Positions 18,012-26,501 are shown, counted from the stretch's first letter. The stretch is 39,671 bases of DNA from Planctomycetaceae bacterium (GCA_002723275.1 PBNZ01000022.1:1-39671), one strand, 5' to 3'. Notes: generated by a model from the letters alone, not told the origin. Program-made: numbers and translations.

Positions 18012-18033
18012 CGACACGTTCAGTGACGTGTCG
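18012..18033. promoter_or_regulatory. Inverted repeat upstream of acidic-protein gene
   Basis: CGACACGT and ACGTGTCG form a perfect 8-bp inverted repeat with a 6-bp spacer, ending 34 bp before the ATG at 17977. The position and symmetry fit an operator for a dimeric regulator or a leader hairpin. The regulator is unknown. Confidence 0.45.
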
Positions 18034-18174
18034 GCAAATCCTTGTATTTCAAAAAGTTGCACGCGGAAAGGGATTCCGCTCTGAATCACCAAGAATTTAA
18101 CCAATGCCCGGCGTATCGAGAAGTCGTCGAACCGCTATTGACTCCAAGATCGAAGCCCATGCGGACTGCGCGCA

Positions 18175-18212
18175 CAAAAAAAGGCGGGCTCGGACGAATG
18201 TCCGAACCCACC
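18175..18212 (-). terminator. Intrinsic terminator on the minus strand, no upstream gene
   Basis: Bases 183-195 and 200-212 of the 18-kb block pair in a 13-position stem with two mismatches and a 4-nt loop. On the minus strand the stem is followed directly by eight T residues (A-run at 18175-18182 on plus). It is oriented to stop transcription coming from higher coordinates, where no minus-strand gene exists for over 2.6 kb. Confidence 0.7.
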
Positions 18213-18218
18213 TCACAC

Positions 18219-18231
18219 GGGGGGGGGGGGG
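18219..18231 (+). repeat. Poly-G tract of 13
   Basis: Thirteen consecutive G residues lie just outside the orphan terminator, in noncoding DNA. Such tracts are prone to slippage and to sequencing length errors. Confidence 0.9.
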
Positions 18232-18573
18232 AGAAAGCCCATGGTGTGTGTCACGGTGCGTGCTCCGTCGCGCCCTGTGTTCACTTTCAAACTACGTCGG
18301 CTGCCAGCGAAATGGAGCAGTTAATTAGTAAAAGGTGTGGAAATGGGTTAAATAAAGCGGGCAGGTTAGCGATTGGGTAGGTTTGGTGGCTTGAATGGCC
18401 CCTTCACGCCTCCTTTTCTGTGAAAAGCACGACCGGAATACGGAAGTCGGCCCGGCGACCGACGATTCAGCCGCCGCCTGAATTACCACCTCTGAGGGGA
18501 TTGGTGGCTCAAGCTGCTCTGTTCTCCAAACGCTGGAATGCTGTACAGTTCCCGCCCCGATAAGGAGGAGACG

Positions 18574-19059
18574 ATGGTTCTGCGATACATCCAGCCGCTG
18601 CGAAATATCCTGCGGATATTTTCCTATGAAAACTCACCCCGCCAGTTGGCTCTGGCTATTGCGCTCGGCACAATGATCGGGCTACTGCCCAAAGGCAACT
18701 TGATCGCCGTGGGGCTCACCATTCTTTTGTTCGCGGTTCGCGTTAATTTGGGAGCCGGACTCAGCGTTATTTTTCTCGTCTCGTGTCTGTCGCCTTATCT
18801 CGATCCATTAACCCATGGCCTTGGTGTGAGGGTACTCAGTCACCCAGTACTCCATCGGTTTCTTGCGCAGAGTTATGAGTTCCCCATTGTGCCATGGACG
18901 GCTTTGAATAACTCGGTCGTGATCGGTGCTTTGTTATTGGGGATCGCATTGTTCTATCCCATCTATCACTTGAGCGAATCGCTCTTTCGTTTTCTTGCGC
19001 GACGACGCGCGGCAACGAGAACGGCGACGGCTGATCCTATGGGAGGCAGAGGAGCATGA
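18574..19059 (+). CDS. TIGR03546 family membrane protein
   Basis: A 161-residue membrane protein that I recognise as TIGR03546, related to DUF2062. After a short amphipathic start it has hydrophobic segments at about residues 26-40, 42-60, 64-80 and 108-130, then a basic tail. The signature GTMIGLLPKGNLIAVGL is typical. ATG 18574 is chosen because a perfect AAGGAGGAG ribosome site lies 4-12 nt before it; the longer frame from 18538 lacks one. Its stop overlaps the start of the next gene (ATGA), which is TIGR03545. These two families are regularly found side by side, and their function is unknown. Confidence 0.88.
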   Translation: MVLRYIQPLRNILRIFSYENSPRQLALAIALGTMIGLLPKGNLIAVGLTILLFAVRVNLGAGLSVIFLVSCLSPYLDPLTHGLGVRVLSHPVLHRFLAQSYEFPIVPWTALNNSVVIGALLLGIALFYPIYHLSESLFRFLARRRAATRTATADPMGGRGA

Positions 19060-20801
19060 TCCGTTGGAAATACGTTGTACCTCGTCTGTTGGGCATCGCT
19101 GCCATTGTGGGATTTGTCTGCATTGCGCTGGGCCCGCTAACTCGTCTCCTGCTTGTTTTTGGTGGCCAAGCGGCGACGGGAGCGCGTGTTGACGTTCAGC
19201 ATGTCGAAGTGGATCTATTGAAGTCTCAAGTGACTGTCAGTGGTTTGCAGGTCGCGGATCCTAATCGCGAGCACCAGAATTTGTTCGAGGCGGACCGGAT
19301 TGAATTGGATATTGATACCCAGTCGGCATTCCGCAAGAAATTCGTCGTGCATGAGGGACGTTTAACCGGATTGCACATCCAGTCGGGGCGTACGGAAAGT
19401 GGTGCCTTGACCGATGCTGCTGGTGGTGATTCTGGGTCGGTGTTTTCCGCTGCGAAGGATCGGAGCGAGCAGTGGATTGACTCGACGGTTGATATGTTGG
19501 AACAAGATGTTTGGGACGAACTACAGACCGTTCAGCTTTCTCAAGAACTACGTCAACGCTGGCCGTTGGAATACGATCGTCTTCGTCAACGTGCGAAACG
19601 CATCGAAGTGCAGGGGCATCAACTTAAGAACGCGGTTGAACGTATTTCAGAACGACCTCTGGACAATCTTCAGGCGATTCCACCAACGCTGGGACGCATC
19701 GATGGTCTGCATGCTGAAATCGTAGATGCGGAAAAAGAGTTGCAACGACTCAGTGCCCAGATTGAATTGGATCAGAGTGCAATGATCCAAGCGAAACAGC
19801 ATGACGAGGTTTTTCTAAGAGAAAAGCTGCATCTGAATGCGCTCGATGCTGAATCTTTGAACGAATATTTGCTCGGTCCCGTTTGGGCGAATCGTTTGCG
19901 CACAACACTCGCTTGGGTCGAGTACAGTCGGCAAATCACCTCGGCTTCGACCTCTGAGGAAATCCCTGTCGACGAACGTGGAATCAGCGTCATTTTTCCA
20001 GGTTATCACGCCAGCCCTGACTTTCTGATTCGGCGGTTGCTATTGGAGGGCGGGGGAACTGCAAACGGGAATCCATTTGCCTTTAGCGGCGAGATGAAGC
20101 ATCTGACTCATCAGTCGCAGCGACATGATGCTCCAACTTCCCTGCATTTAGAAGCGACTGGGGCGTTGCGACTGACGGCGGATGTGACGCTTGATCGTCG
20201 ACATGCGGTTCCACAGGATCGTTTTCTGATTGATATCCCTGCGATGGATCAATCCGAACAAATTCTCGGCAACCCTCAGAAAATAGCGATGCGTATTGCG
20301 CCCGGATCCGTAAGCATTCGAGCTGATCTGCGCGCCGAAGGTGATGAACTTGATGGGCAAATTGTGATTGAACAGGCTAATCTGAGCATTGAACCTTCTT
20401 TGGGAGCGGAGTACGCCAGGTATTTGACCGGAGATCGACTTGGTCGGCTGCGAGAGATTGATCGCTTTCAGGCTCGCGTTTTCCTGGTCGGTTCGTTACG
20501 TCAACCGCGATGGCGATTGGAGTCCAATCTGGGAGAGCAAATTGCAGAAGCTGTCAATGCTGCTGTTCGTGACGAATTAGCGGCGAGGCAGCAGCAATGG
20601 ATGGACCGAGGAAAACAAGAAGCGGATCGCGAAATTGCCCGTATCCAGGATCAGTTCGTGCGGGAAAACCGTGAATTGCTCGAGGCATTAGAGATCGGTG
20701 ACGCGCAACTCGATGTGCTTCGTCAACAGTTACAGGTGGGAATCGACTCGCCTCAGGAGATTATCGGTCGCGGGCGACAACTCCTGGATATGTTCCAATA
20801 A
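19056..20801 (+). CDS. TIGR03545 family protein (AsmA-like envelope protein)
   Basis: A 581-residue protein with an N-terminal membrane anchor (about residues 9-35). A beta-rich region follows in AsmA style (VDVQHVEVDLLKSQVTVSGLQ), then a long helical, probably coiled-coil middle (about 140-260) and a second beta-rich domain. The C-terminal helical tail is rich in Gln, Arg and Glu. This matches TIGR03545, the constant partner of TIGR03546. It overlaps the previous gene by 4 bp, so the two are translationally coupled. An AsmA-like architecture suggests a role in the envelope, possibly in lipid or outer-membrane handling, but this is inference. A hairpin at 20826-20845 follows the stop. Confidence 0.85.
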   Translation: MIRWKYVVPRLLGIAAIVGFVCIALGPLTRLLLVFGGQAATGARVDVQHVEVDLLKSQVTVSGLQVADPNREHQNLFEADRIELDIDTQSAFRKKFVVHEGRLTGLHIQSGRTESGALTDAAGGDSGSVFSAAKDRSEQWIDSTVDMLEQDVWDELQTVQLSQELRQRWPLEYDRLRQRAKRIEVQGHQLKNAVERISERPLDNLQAIPPTLGRIDGLHAEIVDAEKELQRLSAQIELDQSAMIQAKQHDEVFLREKLHLNALDAESLNEYLLGPVWANRLRTTLAWVEYSRQITSASTSEEIPVDERGISVIFPGYHASPDFLIRRLLLEGGGTANGNPFAFSGEMKHLTHQSQRHDAPTSLHLEATGALRLTADVTLDRRHAVPQDRFLIDIPAMDQSEQILGNPQKIAMRIAPGSVSIRADLRAEGDELDGQIVIEQANLSIEPSLGAEYARYLTGDRLGRLREIDRFQARVFLVGSLRQPRWRLESNLGEQIAEAVNAAVRDELAARQQQWMDRGKQEADREIARIQDQFVRENRELLEALEIGDAQLDVLRQQLQVGIDSPQEIIGRGRQLLDMFQ

Positions 20802-20817
20802 GCCTCCCTGTCTCAGC

Positions 20818-20845
20818 AAAAAAAACGCCGGCCCGAGGGCCGGCG
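20818..20845 (-). terminator. Rho-independent terminator of the lectin-like PEP-CTERM gene
   Basis: CGCCGGCCC (20826-20834) and GGGCCGGCG (20837-20845) form a perfect 9-bp GC stem. On the minus strand it is followed by eight T residues (A-run 20818-20825). It ends the minus-strand gene at 20879 and may also slow transcripts from the plus-strand gene ending at 20801. Confidence 0.88.
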
Positions 20846-20878
20846 TGTTCGAGTTGCCGTTATGGCTATTGATCGTTC

Positions 20879-21745
20879 TTACTTGCGGCGGCGAACGCCA
20901 AGCAGGGCGAGACCAGCGAAGATGATCAAGGTTAACGACGAGGGTTCGGGTACTGCAAAGACCGAAATGTTGTCCAAGCGACCGTCGACGAATGCGCCCC
21001 CCGTTCGACCACCGGCGATGAAGCGATAGCCTCCCAGGTTTGCTAGATCGAGACCCGCAGCTTGAACGTCCGACATGATGTCGTGGATTTTCGTGTTGCC
21101 GTGGACGTCTTCCAGGATTTGAACGCTAACCGATGCGTCGCTGTCGTTCGGAAGAACCGTTACGATCGCTCGGTGGAGCGTGTTGTTGTTCAAGTCGAGG
21201 AAAGATTGCACGTCGGCTTCGCCGATCTGTGTCCCGTCCCAGTTCAGATTGACCACGTCGATATTCTGGAAAATATCCAAACCGATGGTCAACGCTCCCG
21301 GGTGTGCAGGTCGTTCCCAGACGGCACCGCCAGCAGCGGGATTGTTCGGGCCAGTCGTGCCATAAACGCTTGTCGAGTACAGACCAACGCCCAAACCATC
21401 AGCTGCGGAACCACAGCAACCGCCAGCTTCAGCGTTTGCAGCATCATCCGACATCGAAAAATCGAACGCCATTCGCAAGCCAGCGGGAGCCGGACCCGTC
21501 ATCGACGGTTCTTCGTCGAATGCGATTGAGTTGTTGTTGCTTCCGGTAAGCGACGTGAGTCGAGCGTAATTGCCGGTGGGGCCGCCATCAGTGACAACTT
21601 CCGGGGCTGCTCCACCAGAATTGGTGAAAGCGTATGGCGTAGTACTGTGACCATCGAAATCTTCAATGATCATCGCATTAGATGACTGAACGCCGACGAA
21701 CGTAATTGCGACTGTACAAAGCAAAGGAAGGATTTGAGTTTTCAT
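20879..21745 (-). CDS. PEP-CTERM protein with L-type lectin-like domain
   Basis: A 288-residue exported protein. Residues 1-24 form a signal peptide (hydrophobic PLLCTVAITFVG, cut near SNA). The middle resembles bacterial concanavalin-like lectin/glucanase folds, with an LRMAFDFSMSDD strand and an ADGLGVGLYSTS segment. An adjacent Cys pair (GGCCGS) may form a disulfide. The C-terminus is a PEP-CTERM sorting signal: VPEPSS, a hydrophobic helix and RRRK. ATG 21745 is preferred over 21751 because the AAGG ribosome site is then about 8 nt away instead of 2. It probably binds surface carbohydrate, which is inference. Its terminator is at 20818-20845. Confidence 0.87.
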   Translation of the reverse strand: MKTQILPLLCTVAITFVGVQSSNAMIIEDFDGHSTTPYAFTNSGGAAPEVVTDGGPTGNYARLTSLTGSNNNSIAFDEEPSMTGPAPAGLRMAFDFSMSDDAANAEAGGCCGSAADGLGVGLYSTSVYGTTGPNNPAAGGAVWERPAHPGALTIGLDIFQNIDVVNLNWDGTQIGEADVQSFLDLNNNTLHRAIVTVLPNDSDASVSVQILEDVHGNTKIHDIMSDVQAAGLDLANLGGYRFIAGGRTGGAFVDGRLDNISVFAVPEPSSLTLIIFAGLALLGVRRRK

Positions 21746-22318
21746 GAACATCGCCTTCTAATAAAACGGACAAACTCGAACTAAACCAAAACAGTATATT
21801 TATGAAACAAAGAGTTCGTCGTCGGCCTTGATCCATGGATTTGGATTGTTGTATTGGCGATATTGCGTTGAATCGTTCCAGAAGCGAACGTTCAAAAAGG
21901 CAAGAACGCTTGATGACGCCGGTGACTTTAAACTCCTTGTAAGGAAGCAAGTCGTATTGTTTGCGTCACTAGCTGGCCCAGGATTGAGGTGGAATGAAGG
22001 AAATACCCTCCTGGTTGCCGATCATTCGGCACAACGTCAATCCGTTCAGCGGTTTGTACTACAGGCATTTTTTGGAATATGCCGGTTAGTTAGATGGTAC
22101 TAGATGAGATTGGCATGTCTAGACCTTTGTTGAGAATTTGTTTGCCATGGTCACCCGACTTCGCGAAATGTTATTTTATCTGAACAACATTCGCACGAAA
22201 TGAAGGAGGTCTGGCCTTTTCGAGCGACGTCTGGTTCTGCCAATCGCTCGCCTGTTGCATCATCGGGGTTAAGATTAAAGAACGGTGGAGCCAATCCTGA
22301 ACTGATTCGAAGCGGCTG
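21746..22318. other. Divergent intergenic region
   Basis: This 570-bp segment separates the minus-strand PEP-CTERM gene and the plus-strand J-like gene, so it should hold both promoters. No gene, RNA or repeat is recognised. The first part is AT-rich. Confidence 0.45.
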
Positions 22319-23818
22319 ATGGAAAACTCTGAATTCAATCCGTATTGCCAGTGGCTGGACTTACCGGCTGAGCCGCAAGACTTTTATGGTCTCCTCGGTC
22401 TTAAGCCTTTCGAATCCGACACCGAGCTCATCCGGCGGGTTTCACTTCGACTCACGTCCACCGTGCGAAATATTAAGCCGGGTGATCACACGTCCGATTG
22501 GATGAAATTGCTCGATCAGATTGAGCAGGCGCAGCAAACGCTTTGCGATCCAAATCAAAAGTCGCGATACGATCGAGCATTACGAGAGACTGGGGCTTCA
22601 AGGCCGTTGCCCGGTAACGCACCTGCTTCGTTGGATTCGGTGAAGGGCGTTGATCCGATGGCGCCACTTACCACCAGCCAGCCCGACCCATCACCAGGAC
22701 CCAGTGCGCCAGGACCCAGCGCGCCAAAAGCTTCACCGCCCAAACCGATGCCTGCCGCGAGACCAGCGGTGCCACCTGCTCAACCGGCAGCACCCTCGGC
22801 TGGCATTCACGTTCGCAAAAGAGTGCGTCGTCCCAAGCAGAGAATGCCAGTGTTGTTCGCCCTGGTCACCGTTACCTTTGCGGTCGTCTCGGTGCTGATC
22901 CTCTCGGTGATGAACAGCAACCAATGGATAGCGCGAGGTGAGAAAAAATCGTCGGATCCTACCAGCCTCGATGCATCGACAGAGAAAATGGATGAGCTTG
23001 ATGGGGCCACATCAGATTTCAGCGAATCCGATCTCGTCGATTCACATCGAGATAACAGCCGTCATTCCTTGATTCCGTCTGCCGAGGTGGTTGAATCACA
23101 AGTTGTCGAGCAGGAAGAAGCGGAGATGTCAGAGGCCTCGCTTACGGTTTCCGACAGGGATGAAGTTGCCGATCGGGTGATGGAGCCGGCGGTGCCACCG
23201 ATGCAGGAGCCGACAACTGCAAAACCGTTAACTGAAACCGCACCGTCGCCCACAGCGGCCGAAGTGGCCCAACTGAACAAACTGGTGGCCAACGGCCACC
23301 TTGCCTTGAACCGAGGGGAATTTGCGACCTGCGACACCCTGATCTCTCAGGCGCGGCAATTGCCGCTTGATGATCGTGGAGAAGGTTTGCTCGAGAGGTT
23401 AGCAACGCTCCATGACTATGTCGTTCAATACCATCAGGCGATTGAGGAAGGTCTGCAGGGCATCGAAGGGCAGGAATTAACGCTGAATGAGACAATCGTC
23501 TATGTCGTTGAAGTCAATGATTCGACGATTGTTTTGAGGATGTTGGGACGCAATCGTCGGCTGGACCGAAACAAACTGCCGACTGGATTCGCGATGGCCA
23601 TTGCGGATCGTTGGTTCGACCAGAAAGCAGCATCGACAAAGGTCTTCAAGGGAGCTTTCATGGCGGTCAATTCACGCTTCTCAGATGATGATGTTCGAGC
23701 CATCTGGTCAAAGGCCGCGGCCGAGGGCGTTGATCTGGGTGACTTGATGCTCGTGCTTGATGACCGGAAAGCTCTGCAATCCACAACCGATACGACAGAC
23801 AATCAGTCGTCGAGTTGA
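22319..23818 (+). CDS. Membrane protein with divergent J-like domain
   Basis: A 499-residue protein. Residues 7-90 resemble the planctomycete J-like domain: NPYCQWLDLPAEPQDFYGLLGL, then helices ending CDPNQKSRYDRAL. The HPD triad needed to stimulate DnaK is absent. A long Pro/Ala/Ser linker (about 92-162), a basic stretch and one membrane helix (177-198) follow. The C-terminal 300 residues carry an acidic region and a helical region around 310-360. The topology would place the J-like part in the cytoplasm and the rest outside it. The stop overlaps the convergent DtxR-family gene by 16 bp. Function is unknown; a scaffold role is only a guess. Confidence 0.78.
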   Translation: MENSEFNPYCQWLDLPAEPQDFYGLLGLKPFESDTELIRRVSLRLTSTVRNIKPGDHTSDWMKLLDQIEQAQQTLCDPNQKSRYDRALRETGASRPLPGNAPASLDSVKGVDPMAPLTTSQPDPSPGPSAPGPSAPKASPPKPMPAARPAVPPAQPAAPSAGIHVRKRVRRPKQRMPVLFALVTVTFAVVSVLILSVMNSNQWIARGEKKSSDPTSLDASTEKMDELDGATSDFSESDLVDSHRDNSRHSLIPSAEVVESQVVEQEEAEMSEASLTVSDRDEVADRVMEPAVPPMQEPTTAKPLTETAPSPTAAEVAQLNKLVANGHLALNRGEFATCDTLISQARQLPLDDRGEGLLERLATLHDYVVQYHQAIEEGLQGIEGQELTLNETIVYVVEVNDSTIVLRMLGRNRRLDRNKLPTGFAMAIADRWFDQKAASTKVFKGAFMAVNSRFSDDDVRAIWSKAAAEGVDLGDLMLVLDDRKALQSTTDTTDNQSSS

Positions 23819-24468
23819 GTCACCAGCAGTTTTTCCGCGGTCTCGTGGCCGAGTGACTGTGTCTGATTGTTGACGAGCACCGTTACCACTCCCGCTTCAA
23901 CACGATTATCGGTAACCTCGCCCTTAGCCCCGAGTGGAAGACCAATCTCGCTCAAATACCGCAGGAACTGAGGTTCCTGGTCAAGCACCCGAACCAGACG
24001 AAAACTCTTACCCTTACCGCACTGGGCTAGACAATAGTCACTGCCATCGGGCAACGTACCATCGGCCTGCGGGATTGGATCGCCGTGCGGATCCACGGAG
24101 GGGTAATTCAAATAGGCGTCAATCCGATCCACCAGCAAATCACTAACGGCATGCTCCATGTTCTCAGCTTCGTCGTGCACTTCGTCCCAGGTTAGACGGA
24201 GTGTTTTAACGAGGAACAATTCAATGAGTCGGTGGCGCCTTAAGACTCGCAACGCTAACGCCTTGCCCGAACCCGTGAGTTGTACACCTTCATAGGGCGT
24301 ATAAGTCACTATGCCCGATTGGCTCAAGGTCTTCAGCATGCTTGTGACGGTTCCCGGCGAAACATTCAATGCGGCGGCAATTTCACCGGTTGCTGCTGGA
24401 CTTTCGCCTTTGGTCGAGCAGAGCTGATAGATCGTCTTGACGTAGTTTTCAATAGTGAGAGTTGACAA
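23803..24468 (-). CDS. DtxR/MntR-family metal-dependent transcriptional regulator
   Basis: A 221-residue regulator. An N-terminal winged helix (1-65, TGEIAAALNVSPGTVTSMLK) is followed by the metal-binding dimerisation domain with EVHDEAENMEH (96-106) supplying the usual His/Glu ligands. A C-terminal FeoA/SH3-like domain (about 145-221) makes it the longer, three-domain type. Such proteins repress iron or manganese uptake genes when metal is bound. The start is uncertain: family alignment favours TTG 24468 (LSTLTIENY), while upstream ATGs at 24534 and 24567 would add 22 or 33 unconserved residues. No metal transporter is adjacent. The gene is divergent from mch and overlaps the J-like gene tail by 16 bp. 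Confidence 0.9.
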   Translation of the reverse strand: MSTLTIENYVKTIYQLCSTKGESPAATGEIAAALNVSPGTVTSMLKTLSQSGIVTYTPYEGVQLTGSGKALALRVLRRHRLIELFLVKTLRLTWDEVHDEAENMEHAVSDLLVDRIDAYLNYPSVDPHGDPIPQADGTLPDGSDYCLAQCGKGKSFRLVRVLDQEPQFLRYLSEIGLPLGAKGEVTDNRVEAGVVTVLVNNQTQSLGHETAEKLLVTQLDD

Positions 24469-24648
24469 TGGGAAGCCTTGACGAAGCCCTGATGACAATG
24501 CGAAGCTCTGAATAAGCGGACGCAACCTCCTCATTGTACGCTTTCGATGGTAATCGATTAAACCCACCGACTTGCGGTTCTGTCATTTCTCCTTCATGAT
24601 GATCGCCGGCCCTGCAGCTGCTGCAATGCCGTCCAATTCAGGTAATTC

Positions 24649-25617
24649 ATGGCAAATGGGGACATGATGCAATTAAATCGACTTGCCGCGGAAATCGTTC
24701 GACGAGCCGAAGCTGATGCTGGACGCTTGCGAGTCGGTGTTCATCAACTTGAAAATGGCGCGAAGCTGATCGATTTTGGGATTGATTGTGAAGGTGGATT
24801 GCAGGCTGGTTTGGAATTGGCTCGCATCTGCACCTCGGGTTTAGCAGGGGTCCATCTTGTTCCGGGAGCGTTGAGCGTGGGCCCCGGAGTCGATGTTGTT
24901 GTTACCACGGACCATCCCTTGTTTGCGTGTATGGCTTCTCAGTACGCCGGTTGGCAGATTAACCCCGATGGATACTTCGCGATGGGGTCAGGCCCCATGC
25001 GATCGATGGCTCGGGTTGAACCTCTCTTTGAAAAACTGGACTACACCGACACTGCCGACATCGCGGTGGGAGTATTGGAAACCGCGAAATTGCCGACGGC
25101 GGACGTTTCCGCATGGTTGGCCGACCGATGTGGCGTTCCCCCGAGTGCTGTTCAGCTTTGCGTGGCTCCCACGTCAAGCCAGGCTGGAACGATTCAAATC
25201 GTTGCCCGTAGCGTTGAAACTTCACTCCACAAGTTAATGGATCTTGGATTCGATTTGCATGCGGTTCGCAGCGGTACGGGCGCGGCGCCGTTGCCACCGG
25301 TGGCAGCAGATGACCTGACTGGAATCGGCTGCACGAATGATTCGATTCTGTACGGAGCACGGGTCACCCTATGGGTGCATGGAGATGACGAATCGCTGGC
25401 TCAACTTGTGACTCGAGTTCCAAGTAATGCATCTTCTGATTTTGGGGAGCCATTTGGCCGGGTTTTCGCACGTTACGATCACGACTTCTATAAGATTGAT
25501 CCTCACTTGTTCAGCCCCGCAGTCGTTACGCTCATCAACCTGGATACGGGACGAGTTCATGTTGCGGGTGAGGTCCGAGAGGATATCCTCCGAGACTCGT
25601 TTCTGGGACCGAACTAA
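24649..25617 (+). CDS. mch: Methenyltetrahydromethanopterin cyclohydrolase
   Basis: A 322-residue enzyme that interconverts 5,10-methenyl-H4MPT and 5-formyl-H4MPT in the tetrahydromethanopterin C1 pathway, found in methanogens, methylotrophs and planctomycetes. Recognisable Mch segments are VGVHQLENGAKLIDFGID (25-42), GVDVVVTTDHPLFACMASQY, the glycine/serine run FAMGSGPMRSMAR, and the C-terminal TLINLDTGRVHVAGE. The length is normal. An alternative ATG lies five codons downstream (24664). The next gene, 11 bp away, is a RimK-like ATP-grasp protein that accompanies mch in methylotroph clusters. In planctomycetes the pathway is thought to oxidise or detoxify formaldehyde. Confidence 0.93.
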   Translation: MANGDMMQLNRLAAEIVRRAEADAGRLRVGVHQLENGAKLIDFGIDCEGGLQAGLELARICTSGLAGVHLVPGALSVGPGVDVVVTTDHPLFACMASQYAGWQINPDGYFAMGSGPMRSMARVEPLFEKLDYTDTADIAVGVLETAKLPTADVSAWLADRCGVPPSAVQLCVAPTSSQAGTIQIVARSVETSLHKLMDLGFDLHAVRSGTGAAPLPPVAADDLTGIGCTNDSILYGARVTLWVHGDDESLAQLVTRVPSNASSDFGEPFGRVFARYDHDFYKIDPHLFSPAVVTLINLDTGRVHVAGEVREDILRDSFLGPN

Positions 25618-25628
25618 ATGGGGTGGCG

Positions 25629-26501
25629 ATGAAGTTAGGTGTCTTGGGGTCGAGTTCGAGTTGGTACTTTCAAGATCTCCAGCGGGCTGCCGCTGCGCAG
25701 AATGTTAAGGCAGTCGCTGTGCCTTTTACCTCCTTGAGCGCTGGTCTGGGGGCAATGACTCCTTGGTTCCGTGCTGAAGAAGAATCCTCACTACTCGATT
25801 TTGACGCGATGCTCGTCCGTTCTATGCCGCCGGGCTCATTGGAGCAGATTGTTTTTCGGATGAATGCGCTTCACCGACTTGAGTCGGCCGGGGTGCGCGT
25901 CGTCAATCCAGCTCGAACCTTAGAGATCGCTATCGATAAGTACCTCACTTCTGCCTTGCTGGCCGAAGTTGGGTTGGCGACTCCGGATACGATTGTCTGT
26001 CAAACCGTCGATGATGCGATGCAGGCTTTTCACGAACTGGGCAAAGATGCCGTGGTAAAACCGCTTTTTGGAAGCGAGGGCAGGGGGATCACACGGATCA
26101 CCGAAGAAGCCGTCGCCTGGCGAATCTGCAAGGCACTGGTCGGCATTCAAGCGGTCTTGTACCTGCAGCGGTTTATCCCAAATCCTGGTTTCGATTTTCG
26201 ATTACTGCTTGTCGGAAACAAGTTGTTCGGAGTTCGGCGACAGACTCATGGAGACTGGCGCACGAATGTGAGCTTAGGAGCCCGCGTCGAATCGCTCGAA
26301 ATAACGACCCAATTGGAACAGATTGCTCGGAAATCTCAGGATGCCGCACAAGCACCGATCGTTGCGGTCGATGTATTGCCTGGCGACGATGGGGTGTTGT
26401 ATGTGTTGGAGGTCAATGCTGTACCGGGATGGCGAGGCCTCGCGAAATGCTTGCAGGTCGATATTGCTGCAGAAGTTGTGAGCTATGCCATGCAGGGTTG
26501 A
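25629..26501 (+). CDS. RimK-like ATP-grasp ligase of the H4MPT gene cluster
   Basis: A 290-residue ATP-grasp protein. The N-terminal part is Rossmann-like. The ATP-grasp fold follows, with KDAVVKPLFGSEGRGITRI for nucleotide binding, an LYLQRFIPNPGFDFRLL strand and a final metal-binding segment VLEVNAVPGWRGL, which has the typical Glu/Asn pair. It resembles the methylotroph Orf5 protein, and archaeal MptN adds glutamate to tetrahydromethanopterin. A pterin side-chain ligase role is therefore likely but inferred from context. ATG 25629 is chosen over a GTG at 25623; it follows mch by 11 bp, so they are co-transcribed. Confidence 0.85.
   Translation: MKLGVLGSSSSWYFQDLQRAAAAQNVKAVAVPFTSLSAGLGAMTPWFRAEEESSLLDFDAMLVRSMPPGSLEQIVFRMNALHRLESAGVRVVNPARTLEIAIDKYLTSALLAEVGLATPDTIVCQTVDDAMQAFHELGKDAVVKPLFGSEGRGITRITEEAVAWRICKALVGIQAVLYLQRFIPNPGFDFRLLLVGNKLFGVRRQTHGDWRTNVSLGARVESLEITTQLEQIARKSQDAAQAPIVAVDVLPGDDGVLYVLEVNAVPGWRGLAKCLQVDIAAEVVSYAMQG

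Larger units (their letters stand above)
17978..18573. other. 600-bp intergenic region with structured elements
   Basis: No protein gene is supported. It contains an inverted repeat (18012-18033), an oriented intrinsic terminator (18175-18212) and a 13-G homopolymer (18219-18231). The 300 bp on the upstream side of the terminator carry no annotated gene and may hold a minus-strand RNA. Confidence 0.5.

Noticed and set aside
18042-18380. 112-codon plus-strand frame through the poly-G tract
   Set aside because: It translates the terminator hairpin and the G-run and has no ribosome site.
18213-18540. Possible known RNA (SRP RNA, RNase P RNA or tmRNA) upstream of the orphan terminator
   Set aside because: I looked for their hallmark segments on the minus strand and saw none, so no family name is assigned.
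21062-21529. 155-codon plus-strand frame over the lectin-like gene
   Set aside because: Antisense shadow of the PEP-CTERM gene.
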